NCBI RefSeq assembly: GCF_004336635.1
Contig: NZ_SJXH01000017.1
Coordinates: 1-64,000 of the forward strand
From: Acinetobacter sp. ANC 4862
Lineage (GTDB): Bacteria > Pseudomonadota > Gammaproteobacteria > Pseudomonadales > Moraxellaceae
DNA length: 64,000 nucleotides
Direction of reading: 5' to 3'
Shown here: piece by piece, positions 18,191-28,228 of the stretch
How positions within the stretch are numbered: position 1 is the stretch's first letter
Layout of the letters: every line of letters begins with the position of its first letter
Notes under the pieces: model-generated
Seen by the model: the letters and a program-made list of their open reading frames with translations, nothing else
Databases searched by the model: none
Told to the model about the DNA's origin: nothing
Made by a program: the position numbers and the translations under genes

Positions 18191-19573
18191 ATGAACGCGG
18201 TTAATGCTTCATTTACAGATTATAAAGTTGCCGATATTTCACTTGCTGATTACGGCCGTAAAGAAATCAAACTTGCTGAAGCGGAAATGCCAGCCCTAAT
18301 GGGTTTGCGTAAACGCTACTCAGCAGCAAAACCACTTGCAGGCGCGAAAATTCTCGGCTGTATTCACATGACCATTCAAACTGCTGTTTTAATTGAAACT
18401 CTAGTTGAATTGGGCGCTGAAGTTCGTTGGACTTCATGTAACATCTTCTCTACTCAAGACCATGCAGCTGCTGCAATTGCTGCACGCGGTATTCCTGTTT
18501 TCGCCTGGAAAGGTGAAACTGAAGAAGAATACATGTGGTGTCTTGAACAGCAAATCAATGTCAATGGCAAACCTTGGGATGCCAACATGATTCTTGATGA
18601 TGGCGGTGACTTAACTGCTGTTGTTCACGAAAAATATCCAGAATTGATTGCTAAAATCCATGGTGTGACTGAAGAAACCACCACTGGTGTGCAACGTCTT
18701 TATGAAATGTTACGTGACGGTACTTTGAAAGTTCCTGCAATCAACGTAAACGACTCAGTAACAAAATCTAAAAACGACAACAAATACGGTTGCCGTCACT
18801 CTCTTAACGATGCAATCAAACGCGGTACTGACATGTTGATGTCTGGTCGTCGTGCACTTGTGATTGGTTATGGTGACGTAGGTAAAGGTTCTGCTCAATC
18901 ACTTCGTCAAGAAGGCATGATTGTTCGCGTAACTGAAATCGATCCAATCTGTGCGATGCAAGCATGCATGGACGGTTATGAAGTTGTATCTCCATACAAA
19001 AATGGCGTGCAAACTGGCAAGAAAGAAGACATCAACCTTGACCTTCTTCAAAACACTGACCTGATCGTAACGACTACGGGTAACTACCACGTATGTGACT
19101 CTGCAATGTTAGATACATTAAAAGCAGGTTCAGTGGTATGTAACATCGGTCACTTTGACACTGAAATCGATACCAACTACTTACGTGGCTACAAATGGGT
19201 TGAAGTTAAGCCTCAAGTACACCAAGTGTATCGTTCAGAAGATGAAAGCAACTATTTGATTCTTCTTTCTGAAGGTCGTTTGGTTAACCTGGGTAATGCA
19301 ACAGGTCACCCATCACGCATTATGGACGGTTCATTTGCTAACCAAGTATTAGGTCAAATGCATTTATTCGCTGAAAAATTTGCTGATCTTCCTGAAGAGC
19401 AAAAACAAGCGGCCATTCGTGTAGAACTTCTTCCTAAGAAATTGGATGAAGAAGTTGCTGCTGCAATGGTTGCCGGTTTTGGTGGTGTCTTGACTCAATT
19501 GACTCAAGAACAAGCTGACTACTTAGGTGTTCAAGTTGAAGGTCCATTCAAATCTGAGACTTATAAATACTAA
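18191..19573 (+). CDS. ahcY: adenosylhomocysteinase (SAH hydrolase)
   Basis: AhcY splits S-adenosylhomocysteine into homocysteine and adenosine, removing the product inhibitor of methyltransferases. The 460 aa length is typical of bacterial enzymes. The NAD-binding loop is [17 protein letters not shown], the substrate region [20 protein letters not shown], and the conserved C-terminus ends [10 protein letters not shown]. The ribosome-binding site is TAGGAG, eight bases ahead of the ATG. It is preceded by an SAH riboswitch and followed by metF, so the two genes cover both ends of the methyl cycle. Confidence 0.98.
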   Translation: MNAVNASFTDYKVADISLADYGRKEIKLAEAEMPALMGLRKRYSAAKPLAGAKILGCIHMTIQTAVLIETLVELGAEVRWTSCNIFSTQDHAAAAIAARGIPVFAWKGETEEEYMWCLEQQINVNGKPWDANMILDDGGDLTAVVHEKYPELIAKIHGVTEETTTGVQRLYEMLRDGTLKVPAINVNDSVTKSKNDNKYGCRHSLNDAIKRGTDMLMSGRRALVIGYGDVGKGSAQSLRQEGMIVRVTEIDPICAMQACMDGYEVVSPYKNGVQTGKKEDINLDLLQNTDLIVTTTGNYHVCDSAMLDTLKAGSVVCNIGHFDTEIDTNYLRGYKWVEVKPQVHQVYRSEDESNYLILLSEGRLVNLGNATGHPSRIMDGSFANQVLGQMHLFAEKFADLPEEQKQAAIRVELLPKKLDEEVAAAMVAGFGGVLTQLTQEQADYLGVQVEGPFKSETYKY

Positions 19574-19579
19574 GTTTTG

Positions 19580-19675
19580 ACCTCTCCTAACCTCTCCTAA
19601 AAGGAGAGGAATTTTCTCAATTTAATTCGAATTGAGGTCCTCCTTCTCCCTCTGGGAGAAGGTCGGGATGAGGGC
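19580..19675. repeat. palindromic intergenic repeats between ahcY and metF
   Basis: Three palindromic blocks lie side by side. A CCTCTCCTAA direct doublet closes into CCTCTCC...GGAGAGG (19580-19610). An AT-rich TCAATT/AATTGA hairpin sits at 19617-19635. A block CTTCTCCC...GGGAGAAG ending GGATGAGGG lies at 19640-19674. The last has the look of REP-like intergenic repeats in many proteobacteria. No strong T tract follows, so read-through into metF is plausible. A related element occurs at 28168. Confidence 0.6.
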
Positions 19676-19714
19676 AATAAAGAACAAAAGTATTGATAAA
19701 AAAGGATTTGAAAA

Positions 19715-20551
19715 ATGACCAAACGTGTCCCAATTTCGTTTGAATTTTTTCCGACCAAAACTGATGTCGGTGCGGAAAAACTTCGTGTTGTTCATAAAGA
19801 ATTACAACTACTAAACCCTGAGTTTTTCTCTGTAACTTATGGTGCTGGTGGTTCTACTCGTGAACGCACACTTGCTGCAATCAATGACTTCAATGGCAAA
19901 GGCACTCCCGTAGCCCCTCACCTGTCTTGTATCGGTGATGACAAAGCTCGTATTGCCGAGTTGCTTGATTTATACAAATCACAAGGCATCAATCGTATTG
20001 TTGCGCTTCGTGGTGACTTACCTTCAGGTCAGGTGGGCTTAGGCGAATTGCCTTATGCACAAGATCTGGTTCGTTTTATCCGTGAACATTCAGGTGATCA
20101 CTTCATTATTGAAGTGGCCGCTTATCCTGAAATGCACCCCCAGGCAGAAAGCTTTGATAAAGATATTCAACACTTTGTCGAAAAAGCCAATGCCGGTGCC
20201 AATGCAGCATTAACCCAGTTCTTCTTTAATCCAGATGCGTATTTCTACTTTGTAGATCGTATTCAAAAAGAAGGCGTGAACATTCCTGTTGCTCCCGGCA
20301 TTATGCCAATTACCAATGCAAGCAACTTAATTCGCTTCGCAGATGGTACCGGTGCTGAAATCCCGCGCTGGATTCGTAAGCAATTGGCCACTTATGGTGA
20401 TGACACCGCTTCAATCAAGGCTTTTGGTCATGAAGTTGTAGTGAAATTGTGTGAACGTCTGCTTGCAGGCGGTGCGCCAAGCTTGCATTTCTATACCATG
20501 AACACGACAGATCCAACACGCCAACTCGTGATTGATCTTGGTTTAGCTTAA
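19715..20551 (+). CDS. metF: 5,10-methylenetetrahydrofolate reductase
   Basis: MetF makes 5-methyl-THF for methionine synthase, using FAD. The 278 aa sequence begins MTKRVPISFEFFPTKTD with the catalytic glutamate in the EFFP strand, and shows the ALRGD motif and the LSCIGDD and FNPDAYFYFVDR regions of this TIM-barrel family. It lies 141 bases after ahcY, separated only by palindromic repeats. The two may be co-transcribed and so share the SAH riboswitch, as in some other proteobacteria. Confidence 0.96.
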   Translation: MTKRVPISFEFFPTKTDVGAEKLRVVHKELQLLNPEFFSVTYGAGGSTRERTLAAINDFNGKGTPVAPHLSCIGDDKARIAELLDLYKSQGINRIVALRGDLPSGQVGLGELPYAQDLVRFIREHSGDHFIIEVAAYPEMHPQAESFDKDIQHFVEKANAGANAALTQFFFNPDAYFYFVDRIQKEGVNIPVAPGIMPITNASNLIRFADGTGAEIPRWIRKQLATYGDDTASIKAFGHEVVVKLCERLLAGGAPSLHFYTMNTTDPTRQLVIDLGLA

Positions 20552-20580
20552 TTTTTTATCTGATTTGTGAGTAATACTGA

Positions 20581-21297
20581 ATGCCGCGTTTTTATATTGA
20601 GGCTGATTTGGCTGTTGATATGAATGTTGAATTAACCAAAACGGTTTTTCATCATTGGGTGAAAGTATTACGTGCACAAGTCGGTGAAAAAGCCACCTTG
20701 TTTAATGGACAAGGTGGTGAATACGACGTGACGCTTGTTGAAATTGCAAAAAAATCAGCGAGCGTTTCTATCAATACATTCAACCCTGATGATCGCACAC
20801 CTGCATTCACAGCCTTACTTGGTCAAGTCATGAGTAAAGGTGATCGCATGGATTATGCCATTCAAAAAGCAGTTGAACTGGGTGTATCCAAAATCCAGCT
20901 TCTCACTTCTGAACGTTGCGAGATGCGTCTTAAATATGATCGTGATCAAAAGAAGATTGATCACTGGCAAGGTATTGCCATCGCTGCTTGTGAGCAATGC
21001 GGGATGAATAAAGTCCCAGAAGTCTTAGCGCCGATCTCTTTACTAGACTGGTTAGCCAGTGAATTACCTAGCACAAAATTAGTGCTTGCGCCCAATAAAG
21101 ATCAAGTTGATGTTCTAGCCAATGCCACACCTGATATTGCACTATTAATCGGCCCTGAAGGTGGACTCAGCGAGGCTGAAATACAATTATCCAACGATGC
21201 TGGATTCATTAATTGGTGTATTGGCAATCGCGTTTTACGTACCGAAACTGCCCCAATCGTTGCTTTATCCATTTTAAATTATAATGTAACTGTATAG
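20581..21297 (+). CDS. rsmE: 16S rRNA (uracil(1498)-N(3))-methyltransferase
   Basis: RsmE methylates U1498 in the 30S decoding centre. The 238 aa protein has an N-terminal PUA-like domain (MPRFYIEADL, HHWVKVLRAQVG) and a SPOUT methyltransferase domain with LIGPEGGLSEAE and the knot motif GNRVLRTETAPI. It begins 30 bases after metF and may be in the same transcript, fitting a methylation theme. No ribosome-binding site stands out. Confidence 0.95.
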   Translation: MPRFYIEADLAVDMNVELTKTVFHHWVKVLRAQVGEKATLFNGQGGEYDVTLVEIAKKSASVSINTFNPDDRTPAFTALLGQVMSKGDRMDYAIQKAVELGVSKIQLLTSERCEMRLKYDRDQKKIDHWQGIAIAACEQCGMNKVPEVLAPISLLDWLASELPSTKLVLAPNKDQVDVLANATPDIALLIGPEGGLSEAEIQLSNDAGFINWCIGNRVLRTETAPIVALSILNYNVTV

Positions 21298-21468
21298 TTC
21301 ATCTGATTTTAGATAAATAGTACCTGATTCGATTGATTTTTCTCAATAACATTATTAATCTTGATTTCAACATACAAATGTATATTTAAAATACAGTTTA
21401 GTTTTTTTAAACATGATTAATATTTAGAAAGCAATTTATCGCAAAACAAAAATAAGGTTTCTGCTTTT

Positions 21469-24330
21469 ATGTCAGATATTCAAGACGAGTATATTAAACA
21501 GCATGTGAGTGCTGCTCAAATTACCAATACGATTCGACTCAGTCGATTCTTTCTTGTCAGTATTCTGATCGTTTCCTTATCTGTTTATTGCATTTACCAA
21601 TTTTATTTTACAAAACCTTCTTTCTATTTCAATTTATGGTTTATTGCCACTGAACTGTTGAGTTGCCTAAGTTTACTCATCATCAGTCTCTATTTTAAGC
21701 CACATCATTTTGCACTAAATCACGCACATCGCTGGCTGCAATTTCAATGTTTGGCAATAGGAAGTTGTATTGCTATTGGTATTGGTCTGATTTACTACTA
21801 CTTACCGCAATATAACCCTAATTTCAGCCATGTGAATGCTTTAATTCTCTCGGCTTTATTACTGATTGTGAGCCAGGCCTTTGCCCTGACTTTCTTAACC
21901 CAACGTCTAAATTATTTTTGTTTGGCCTTTATTCCAGCCATTTTTCCTTATCTTGCCTCCCAGTTTTTTGCTACAGAGACCTCGAATTATTTATTTCATT
22001 TAACGGTCAATTTCACTGTTATTGTCATTTTACTTTGTGCAAATTCTACCACGCGCATTCATAAACGCATTTCAGCACTGTATTCCAAAAATAATCGCTT
22101 GGTTAAAAATGCCAAACAACAGGTTCTCTGGACAGATGAGTTATGTCAGCAGTTACAAACTGAAATTAATAAATCCAAAGATATTGAACTGCAATTACAA
22201 TTAAATAATCAGCTTCTTGAACAGAAAGTCAAAGAGCGAACTTTCGATATTGCTAAAATGAATGCTGATCTGGAAAATCAGCAACAAAATTTGATGTTGG
22301 CACATGGAGTCGCAGGACTTCGACCTTGGGACTGGAATATTAAAGATCGGGAAATCCTAGTCACCGATTCTAAACACCAAAAGACCCTAAAACCTTCAAA
22401 ACAGCACCATCATCAGCTGCAAAATATTATTCATCCCGATGATCTCGAACACGTCCAAACCTCGATGAAGCAAAATTTACGCGGCCAAACCGAGCAGTAT
22501 GAAGCCACGTATCGAATTCAACACAGCAATGGCAAATGGAAATGGGTCCATGATATTGGTAGAGTCATTGCGCGCGACCCTAACAATAATAAGCCCCTAC
22601 GTATGGTCGGCATTCGTCGTGACATCCATCAAGAACGGACCGATCAGGAACGCTTAAAACTTGCAGCCAGCGTGCTGCAACAAGCTGCTGAAGGGATTTT
22701 CATTCTTGATGAACAACTTTGCTATATCGATGTCAATCCATTCTATGAACAATTGGCGGGTTTTAGCCACGAGCAAATTATTGGAAAGCATTTATTTGAT
22801 ATCGCTGCAAATTATAAACCGCATCAAAGAAACAGCCACTCTTCTATCATCAATCAACTCGATAAAATGGGTGAGTTTGATGGTGAGCTCAATGAAAAAT
22901 TTCTTTCTGGTAAAGAACTTACAGTCTGGATGCGGATTAATGCCATTATCAATGAAAAAAATCGTGTCACGCACTATATTGGTATCGTATCTGATTTAAC
23001 GGAACGTAAACTGCAAGAACAACGTCTGTCTTATCTGGAAAATTACGACCCACTAACCGACCTGCCGAATCGCTTTTATTACAACTATCAATTACATCAA
23101 TATCTAGTCAGTCAAAAGGATTCAATTAAACAGCTCGCTGTAATTCGTCTAAATATTGATCGCTTTAGACCTTTGAATGAATTTCTGAGCAATAGCGGTG
23201 GTGATGAGCTGTTACGCCAAGTGGCTCAAAGACTACGACTCACCAATGCTGAAGCATTATTGGTCGCCCATTTAAATGGTGATGACTTTGCCATCGTCTA
23301 TGAAATTTCGCATATTCGTCCATCGATTCAGCACCATTGTGAACGGATGAGCAAAGCATTTTCATTACCCTTTAACATTTTTGGTCAGGATCATATTATA
23401 ACCCTGTCTATGGGGATTGCTTTCTATCCTGAAAATGGCCGCCAATTGGATTATCTGAATAATTGTGCAGAACAGGCATTAATCGAAGCGAAAAGCTTGG
23501 GTGGCAATACCATCCGTTCTTACTCCAATAAAAATACCGCCTTACTTGAGCAAGGGATTTATCTGGAACGCGATTTACGACTCGCGATTAACAACAATGA
23601 ACTGATTGTTTACTATCAGCCAAAAATTAATTTTAGCGACCAAGACATTTATGGTTTTGAAGCTTTGGTTCGCTGGAATCACCCAAGCAAAGGCATTATT
23701 CCACCAAATTTGTTCATCCCCCTTGCAGAGCAAACCAGTTTGATTTCTGATATTGGCAGAATTGTTATACAACAAACCGCTAAGCAAATTAGAAATTGGA
23801 ATGATTTAGGCTTTAATAATATATGTGTTTCGGTCAATGTGGTCGCACAGCAGTTGCAACGTGGACAGTTACTCGAAGACCTCGATCATGCCATTCAGAC
23901 CTACAAAATTTCAGGCTCGAGCCTGGAGCTTGAGATTACCGAATCATCACTGCTTGAGAACTCGGTTACGGTTAAAAATCTGCTCGATGAAATCAAGAAA
24001 CGGAAGATCAATATTTCTCTGGATGATTTTGGAACGGGTTACTCCTCCCTATCTTATCTTGCTGATTTTCCGATTGATATATTAAAAATCGACCGCAGTT
24101 TTATCTCCAGAATTGGGCAAGACAAACAAGAGGCCATTGTCAGTGCCATGATTGCCATGGGCAAAGCCATGGGCATGGTCGTGGTTGCAGAAGGCATTGA
24201 AACTGAGGAACAGCTTCAATATCTACAGGATCTTGAATGTGACATTGCTCAAGGCTTCCTGTTTTCAAAACCCTTACCCGAAAGTGAAGCAACAACCTTC
24301 CTGGAACAACACCGACTTATACCTTCTTAA
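21469..24330 (+). CDS. membrane PAS-PAS-GGDEF-EAL protein, probable c-di-GMP phosphodiesterase
   Basis: This 953 aa sensor has five to six N-terminal TM segments (about 25-195), a coiled coil (about 215-275), two PAS domains (about 285-385 and 395-515), a GGDEF domain (about 525-690) and an EAL domain (about 695-945). The cyclase signature is degenerate: the GG(D/E)EF site reads LNGDDF. The EAL domain keeps its active motifs: FEALVRW, the SVNV asparagine, LEITES, LDDFGTGYSSL, LKIDRSF and VVAEGIET. Inference: it degrades c-di-GMP under control of a membrane or PAS signal, with the GGDEF domain as a GTP sensor or scaffold. The downstream gene is separated by 149 bases. Confidence 0.92.
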   Translation: MSDIQDEYIKQHVSAAQITNTIRLSRFFLVSILIVSLSVYCIYQFYFTKPSFYFNLWFIATELLSCLSLLIISLYFKPHHFALNHAHRWLQFQCLAIGSCIAIGIGLIYYYLPQYNPNFSHVNALILSALLLIVSQAFALTFLTQRLNYFCLAFIPAIFPYLASQFFATETSNYLFHLTVNFTVIVILLCANSTTRIHKRISALYSKNNRLVKNAKQQVLWTDELCQQLQTEINKSKDIELQLQLNNQLLEQKVKERTFDIAKMNADLENQQQNLMLAHGVAGLRPWDWNIKDREILVTDSKHQKTLKPSKQHHHQLQNIIHPDDLEHVQTSMKQNLRGQTEQYEATYRIQHSNGKWKWVHDIGRVIARDPNNNKPLRMVGIRRDIHQERTDQERLKLAASVLQQAAEGIFILDEQLCYIDVNPFYEQLAGFSHEQIIGKHLFDIAANYKPHQRNSHSSIINQLDKMGEFDGELNEKFLSGKELTVWMRINAIINEKNRVTHYIGIVSDLTERKLQEQRLSYLENYDPLTDLPNRFYYNYQLHQYLVSQKDSIKQLAVIRLNIDRFRPLNEFLSNSGGDELLRQVAQRLRLTNAEALLVAHLNGDDFAIVYEISHIRPSIQHHCERMSKAFSLPFNIFGQDHIITLSMGIAFYPENGRQLDYLNNCAEQALIEAKSLGGNTIRSYSNKNTALLEQGIYLERDLRLAINNNELIVYYQPKINFSDQDIYGFEALVRWNHPSKGIIPPNLFIPLAEQTSLISDIGRIVIQQTAKQIRNWNDLGFNNICVSVNVVAQQLQRGQLLEDLDHAIQTYKISGSSLELEITESSLLENSVTVKNLLDEIKKRKINISLDDFGTGYSSLSYLADFPIDILKIDRSFISRIGQDKQEAIVSAMIAMGKAMGMVVVAEGIETEEQLQYLQDLECDIAQGFLFSKPLPESEATTFLEQHRLIPS

Positions 24331-24479
24331 TATAAGTCGACACGTCTAAATATCAGTTTGCTTGAAAATGGTATATTCGCGACTGTGCTAAGGTCGCAAC
24401 AAATGTTATATTCAGGTGAATTAAGCAAAAAACCACCACCAGCTCGGGCTGGACAACTCAAGTAACAATAGAGATACAG

Positions 24480-26753
24480 ATGGACGATCAATCATTAAAA
24501 CAGCAAGCTTTGTACTACCACGAATATCCAACACCAGGGAAAATCAGTGTTACGCCAAGTAAACAGCTGGTCAACCAACATGACCTAGCGCTTGCTTACT
24601 CTCCAGGTGTCGCAGCACCATGTTTAGAGATTGAACGTGACCCATCAACTGCAGCACTTTACACTGCACGTGGCAACCTTGTTGCAGTGGTAAGTAATGG
24701 TACTGCGGTTTTAGGTCTAGGTAACATTGGTCCTTTAGCATCTAAACCGGTTATGGAAGGTAAAGGCGTACTGTTTAAAAAATTCGCGGGTGTAGATGTA
24801 TTTGACCTCGAAATTGCTGAAAACGACCCAGACAAAATTGTTGAAATCGTGGCTGCATTAGAACCTACTTTTGGTGGTATTAACCTTGAAGATATCAAGG
24901 CACCAGAATGTTTCTACATCGAGAAAAAACTTCGTGAACGCATGAATATTCCTGTGTTCCATGATGATCAACACGGTACGTCTATCATTGTGGGTTCAGC
25001 TTTACTCAATGCTTTACAACTCACTGGCAAAAAAATTGAAGAGATTAAAATTGTCGCTTCAGGTGCTGGTGCAGCTGCATTGTCTTGTCTAGATTTGCTT
25101 TGTGCTTTAGGTGCAAACAAACAGAACATTACCGTTGCCGATTCACGCGGTTTGTTGACCACTAAACGTGACAATCTGGATGAATCGAAAAAACGTTATG
25201 TTCAAGATATTGAAGGCACGCAACTAGCAGATGTTATTGCGGGTGCGGATATGTTCTTGGGACTTTCAGCGGCAGGCATTTTAACCAAAGAAATGGTTAA
25301 AGTGATGGCTGAAAATCCAATCATTTTTGCTTTGGCAAACCCGGATCCAGAAATTCTGCCTGAACACGCGCATGAAGTTCGTCCTGATGTGATTATGGCA
25401 ACGGGTCGTTCGGATTATCCAAACCAAGTAAACAATGCTCTTTGCTTCCCCTATATCTTCCGTGGTGCTTTAGACGTTGGTGCAACCACCATTAATGAAG
25501 AAATGAAAATTGCCTGCGTACATGCAATTGCACGTATGGCACACATTGAAGCGGATGCAGCATCTTATGGTGAAAAAACTGCATCATTTGGTCGTGACTA
25601 TTTAATCCCACGCCCGCTTGATCAACGTTTAATTCTTGAAATTGCCCCTGCTGTTGCCCAAGCTGCAATGGATTCGGGTGTAGCGACTCGTCCGATCGAA
25701 GACTTCTCTGCATATCGTCAAAAATTGTCTGAGTTCGTATACAACTCTGCATTTATGATGAAACCAATCTTTGCCCAAGCAAAAACAGCACCGAAGCGTA
25801 TTGCTTATGCGGAAGGTGAAGATCTTCGTGTACTTCGTGCAGTTCAAATTGCGGTAGATGAAGGTTTAGCGTTCCCAATTCTTGTTGGTCGTACTGCTGT
25901 CATCGAAGCAAACATCAAAAAATTGGGCTTGCGTCTTGAACATGGCGTGAACATTGAAATTGTGGATCAAGAGAAAAATCCAGATTACGAATTTTTTGCG
26001 GATGATTACTACCAAATCATGCAGCGTAAAGGTGTAACGCCTGAATACGCTCACCGTGAAGCACGTCGTCGCTCTACCCTGATTGCTGCAATGTTAGTGA
26101 AACACGGTCATGCAGACGGTATGCTTTGTGGTACATATTCAAGCTATGACATTCACTTAGATTTCGTGAAAAACGTGATTGGCTTAAAAGAAGGTCGTAG
26201 CACATTCTTTACCCTCAATGCGTTAATGCTTCAAGATCGCAACCTGTTCATTGCCGACACTTATGTAAACACCAACCCAACGGCTGAACAGTTGGCTGAA
26301 ATGACCATTTTGGCGGCTGAAGAAGTGCGTCGTTTTGGTGTGACTCCACGTATTGCGTTGTTATCGCATTCAAGCTTTGGTTCTGACCAAACCGATGCAA
26401 GCGCACAAAAAATGCGTAAAGTATTTGAAATTTTAAGTGAAATTGCACCTGAACTTGAAGTCGAAGGTGAAATGCACGGTGATGCTGCACTGGATGAAAA
26501 TATTCGTCATTTTGCATTCCCGAACTCACGTTTCAAAGGTTCTGCAAACTTACTCATCATGCCAAACCTTGATGCAGCAAACATTTCATTTAACCTGTTG
26601 AAAGCGACTTCAGGTAACAATGTAACGATTGGCCCAATTTTGTTGGGTGCTGCAAAACCTGTGCATATCTTGACACCGACTGCAACAACACGTCGTGTGG
26701 TAAATATGACAGCGTTGACCGTTGCTGAAATTCAACAGTCACAAGAAGGCTAG
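24480..26753 (+). CDS. maeB: NADP-dependent malic enzyme (fused to phosphotransacetylase-like domain)
   Basis: MaeB decarboxylates malate to pyruvate and CO2 with NADP. The 757 aa two-part structure is typical. The malic enzyme half (about 1-430) contains [40 protein letters not shown] and the [12 protein letters not shown] nucleotide loop. The phosphotransacetylase-like half (about 430-757), usually regulatory and acetyl-CoA sensing, carries [26 protein letters not shown] and [10 protein letters not shown]. It acts with the glyoxylate shunt (aceA in this window) in growth on acetate and C4 acids. Its terminator overlaps the cca translation-initiation region. Confidence 0.96.
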   Translation: MDDQSLKQQALYYHEYPTPGKISVTPSKQLVNQHDLALAYSPGVAAPCLEIERDPSTAALYTARGNLVAVVSNGTAVLGLGNIGPLASKPVMEGKGVLFKKFAGVDVFDLEIAENDPDKIVEIVAALEPTFGGINLEDIKAPECFYIEKKLRERMNIPVFHDDQHGTSIIVGSALLNALQLTGKKIEEIKIVASGAGAAALSCLDLLCALGANKQNITVADSRGLLTTKRDNLDESKKRYVQDIEGTQLADVIAGADMFLGLSAAGILTKEMVKVMAENPIIFALANPDPEILPEHAHEVRPDVIMATGRSDYPNQVNNALCFPYIFRGALDVGATTINEEMKIACVHAIARMAHIEADAASYGEKTASFGRDYLIPRPLDQRLILEIAPAVAQAAMDSGVATRPIEDFSAYRQKLSEFVYNSAFMMKPIFAQAKTAPKRIAYAEGEDLRVLRAVQIAVDEGLAFPILVGRTAVIEANIKKLGLRLEHGVNIEIVDQEKNPDYEFFADDYYQIMQRKGVTPEYAHREARRRSTLIAAMLVKHGHADGMLCGTYSSYDIHLDFVKNVIGLKEGRSTFFTLNALMLQDRNLFIADTYVNTNPTAEQLAEMTILAAEEVRRFGVTPRIALLSHSSFGSDQTDASAQKMRKVFEILSEIAPELEVEGEMHGDAALDENIRHFAFPNSRFKGSANLLIMPNLDAANISFNLLKATSGNNVTIGPILLGAAKPVHILTPTATTRRVVNMTALTVAEIQQSQEG

Positions 26754-26792
26754 TATTTAACTTTAGCAAAAAGCTAAGGTTCTTTACTTGAG

Positions 26793-26839
26793 AAAACCTC
26801 TATTCTGTAGCATGATTGCTTGAAGAATAGAGGTTTTTT
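26793..26839 (+). terminator. maeB terminator overlapping the cca ribosome-binding site
   Basis: A perfect 13 bp stem pairs AAAACCTCTATTC (26793-26805) with GAATAGAGGTTTT (26824-26836), and the T run ends one base before the cca ATG at 26841. The 3' arm contains AGAGG, the only plausible ribosome-binding site for cca. When the hairpin forms, transcription should stop or the cca site be sequestered. Confidence 0.75.
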
Positions 26840-26840
26840 C

Positions 26841-28076
26841 ATGCGAGTTTATTTAGTAGGCGGTGCAGTACGTGATCACTTACTCGGTCACCCCTATCAC
26901 GAAAAAGATTATGTGGTTGTTGGTGCAACACCTGAACAACTTCTTGCTCAGGGCTATCAGCCGATAGGTAAAGATTTCCCTGTTTTTTTGCATCCCGAAA
27001 CAAAAGAAGAATATGCTTTAGCCCGTACCGAGCGTAAATCCGGTCAGGGTTATCATGGCTTTGAATTTTATACAGATACGAGTGTAACCCTTGAAGAGGA
27101 TCTGATCCGTCGTGACCTGACCATTAATGCGATGGCGATGGATGAAGATGGCAACGTATACGACCCTTATAAAGGTCAGCAAGATCTAACAGATCGAATA
27201 TTACGTCATGTATCCAATGCTTTTGTCGAAGATCCGCTACGCGTTTTACGTATCGCACGATTTGCAGCGCGTTATAAATCACTTGGGTTCAGCGTGGCAT
27301 CTGAAACTTTGGCATTGATGCAACAGTTGGCGGAATCGGGTGAATTACAGGCATTAACGCCTGAACGAGTATGGAAAGAAACCTCTCGTGCCTTGATGGA
27401 AGATCATGCCGATGAATATTTCGAAACGCTACGTCGCTGTGGTGCGTTAAAAGTCCTGTTCCCAGAACTAGATGCTTTATACGGTATTCCGCAACGTCCT
27501 GAATACCATCCGGAAATTGATAGCGGCATTCATACCATGATGTCGCTACAACAAGCCTGTAAAGCCAATTATTCACTAGATGTACGCTTTGCCGTTCTGG
27601 TTCATGATTTAGGTAAGGCATTGACTCCGGCAGATGAATTACCACGTCATATCATGCATGAAGAACGTGGTGTCAAATCGGTAACCGAAGTGTGTGATCG
27701 CCTTAAAGTTCCCACCAACACCAAGCAACTTGCTATTGCGGTATGTAAAGAACATTTAAAATGTCATCAAGCCTTAAGCTTAAAACCGGGGACTTTATGG
27801 CGCTTATTGCAACGTCTAGATGTATTACGTCGCCCTGAACGCGTTGAAGCTTATGTACAGGCCTGTGAATGTGATTCACGTGGCCGCCTTGGTCTAGAAG
27901 ATCGTGAATATCCACAATCACAATATGTACTAGATGCCATGGAAGTGGTTCGTGGCATTAAAGCGCAGGATTTACCACCCGATATTAGTGGTCCTGATAT
28001 CGGTGAAATGTTGATTCAACGGCGCATTCAAGCACTTGAAGAATTAAAAGCCCGGCAGATTATTGCTACTGTATAG
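26841..28076 (+). CDS. cca: multifunctional CCA tRNA nucleotidyltransferase
   Basis: Cca adds or repairs the 3' CCA of tRNAs. The open frame reaches a TTG at 26820, but the ATG at 26841 gives the family N-terminus MRVYLVGGAVRDHLLG and 411 aa, close to E. coli's 412. Class II features: the GGAVRD loop, EKDYVVVG, RRDLTINAMAMD, the LRVLRIARFAARY neck helix, and a C-terminal HD domain (FAVLVHDLGKAL) with phosphohydrolase potential. Its ribosome-binding site lies inside the terminator hairpin of maeB. Confidence 0.96.
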   Translation: MRVYLVGGAVRDHLLGHPYHEKDYVVVGATPEQLLAQGYQPIGKDFPVFLHPETKEEYALARTERKSGQGYHGFEFYTDTSVTLEEDLIRRDLTINAMAMDEDGNVYDPYKGQQDLTDRILRHVSNAFVEDPLRVLRIARFAARYKSLGFSVASETLALMQQLAESGELQALTPERVWKETSRALMEDHADEYFETLRRCGALKVLFPELDALYGIPQRPEYHPEIDSGIHTMMSLQQACKANYSLDVRFAVLVHDLGKALTPADELPRHIMHEERGVKSVTEVCDRLKVPTNTKQLAIAVCKEHLKCHQALSLKPGTLWRLLQRLDVLRRPERVEAYVQACECDSRGRLGLEDREYPQSQYVLDAMEVVRGIKAQDLPPDISGPDIGEMLIQRRIQALEELKARQIIATV

Positions 28077-28081
28077 CGCAT

Positions 28082-28112
28082 AAAAAAGCCTCTCATTTGA
28101 GAAGCTTTTTTA
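28082..28112. terminator. terminator downstream of cca
   Basis: This hairpin AAAAAAGC-TCTC/GAGA-GCTTTTTT has A and T tracts on both sides. It begins six bases after the cca stop. Confidence 0.82.
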
Positions 28113-28167
28113 TTTTAACCCCTCGCCTTGCATAGCAATGCTAGTCATCTTTAAAAAAAGAACAACT

Positions 28168-28207
28168 TTCCCCCTTCCTTTTTTAAAGGGAGGTTAGGAG
28201 GGATTTA
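28168..28207. repeat. palindromic intergenic repeat downstream of epmA
   Basis: The sequence CCCCCTTCCTTTT followed by AAAGGGAGGTTAGGAGGG is palindromic. On the minus strand it reads CCCTCCTAACCTCCC, sharing the CCTAACCTC core and the inverted purine arm with the element at 19580. Together they look like copies of one dispersed repeat. Confidence 0.55.
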
Positions 28208-28228
28208 TAGGATTTTTTAGCAATACAA

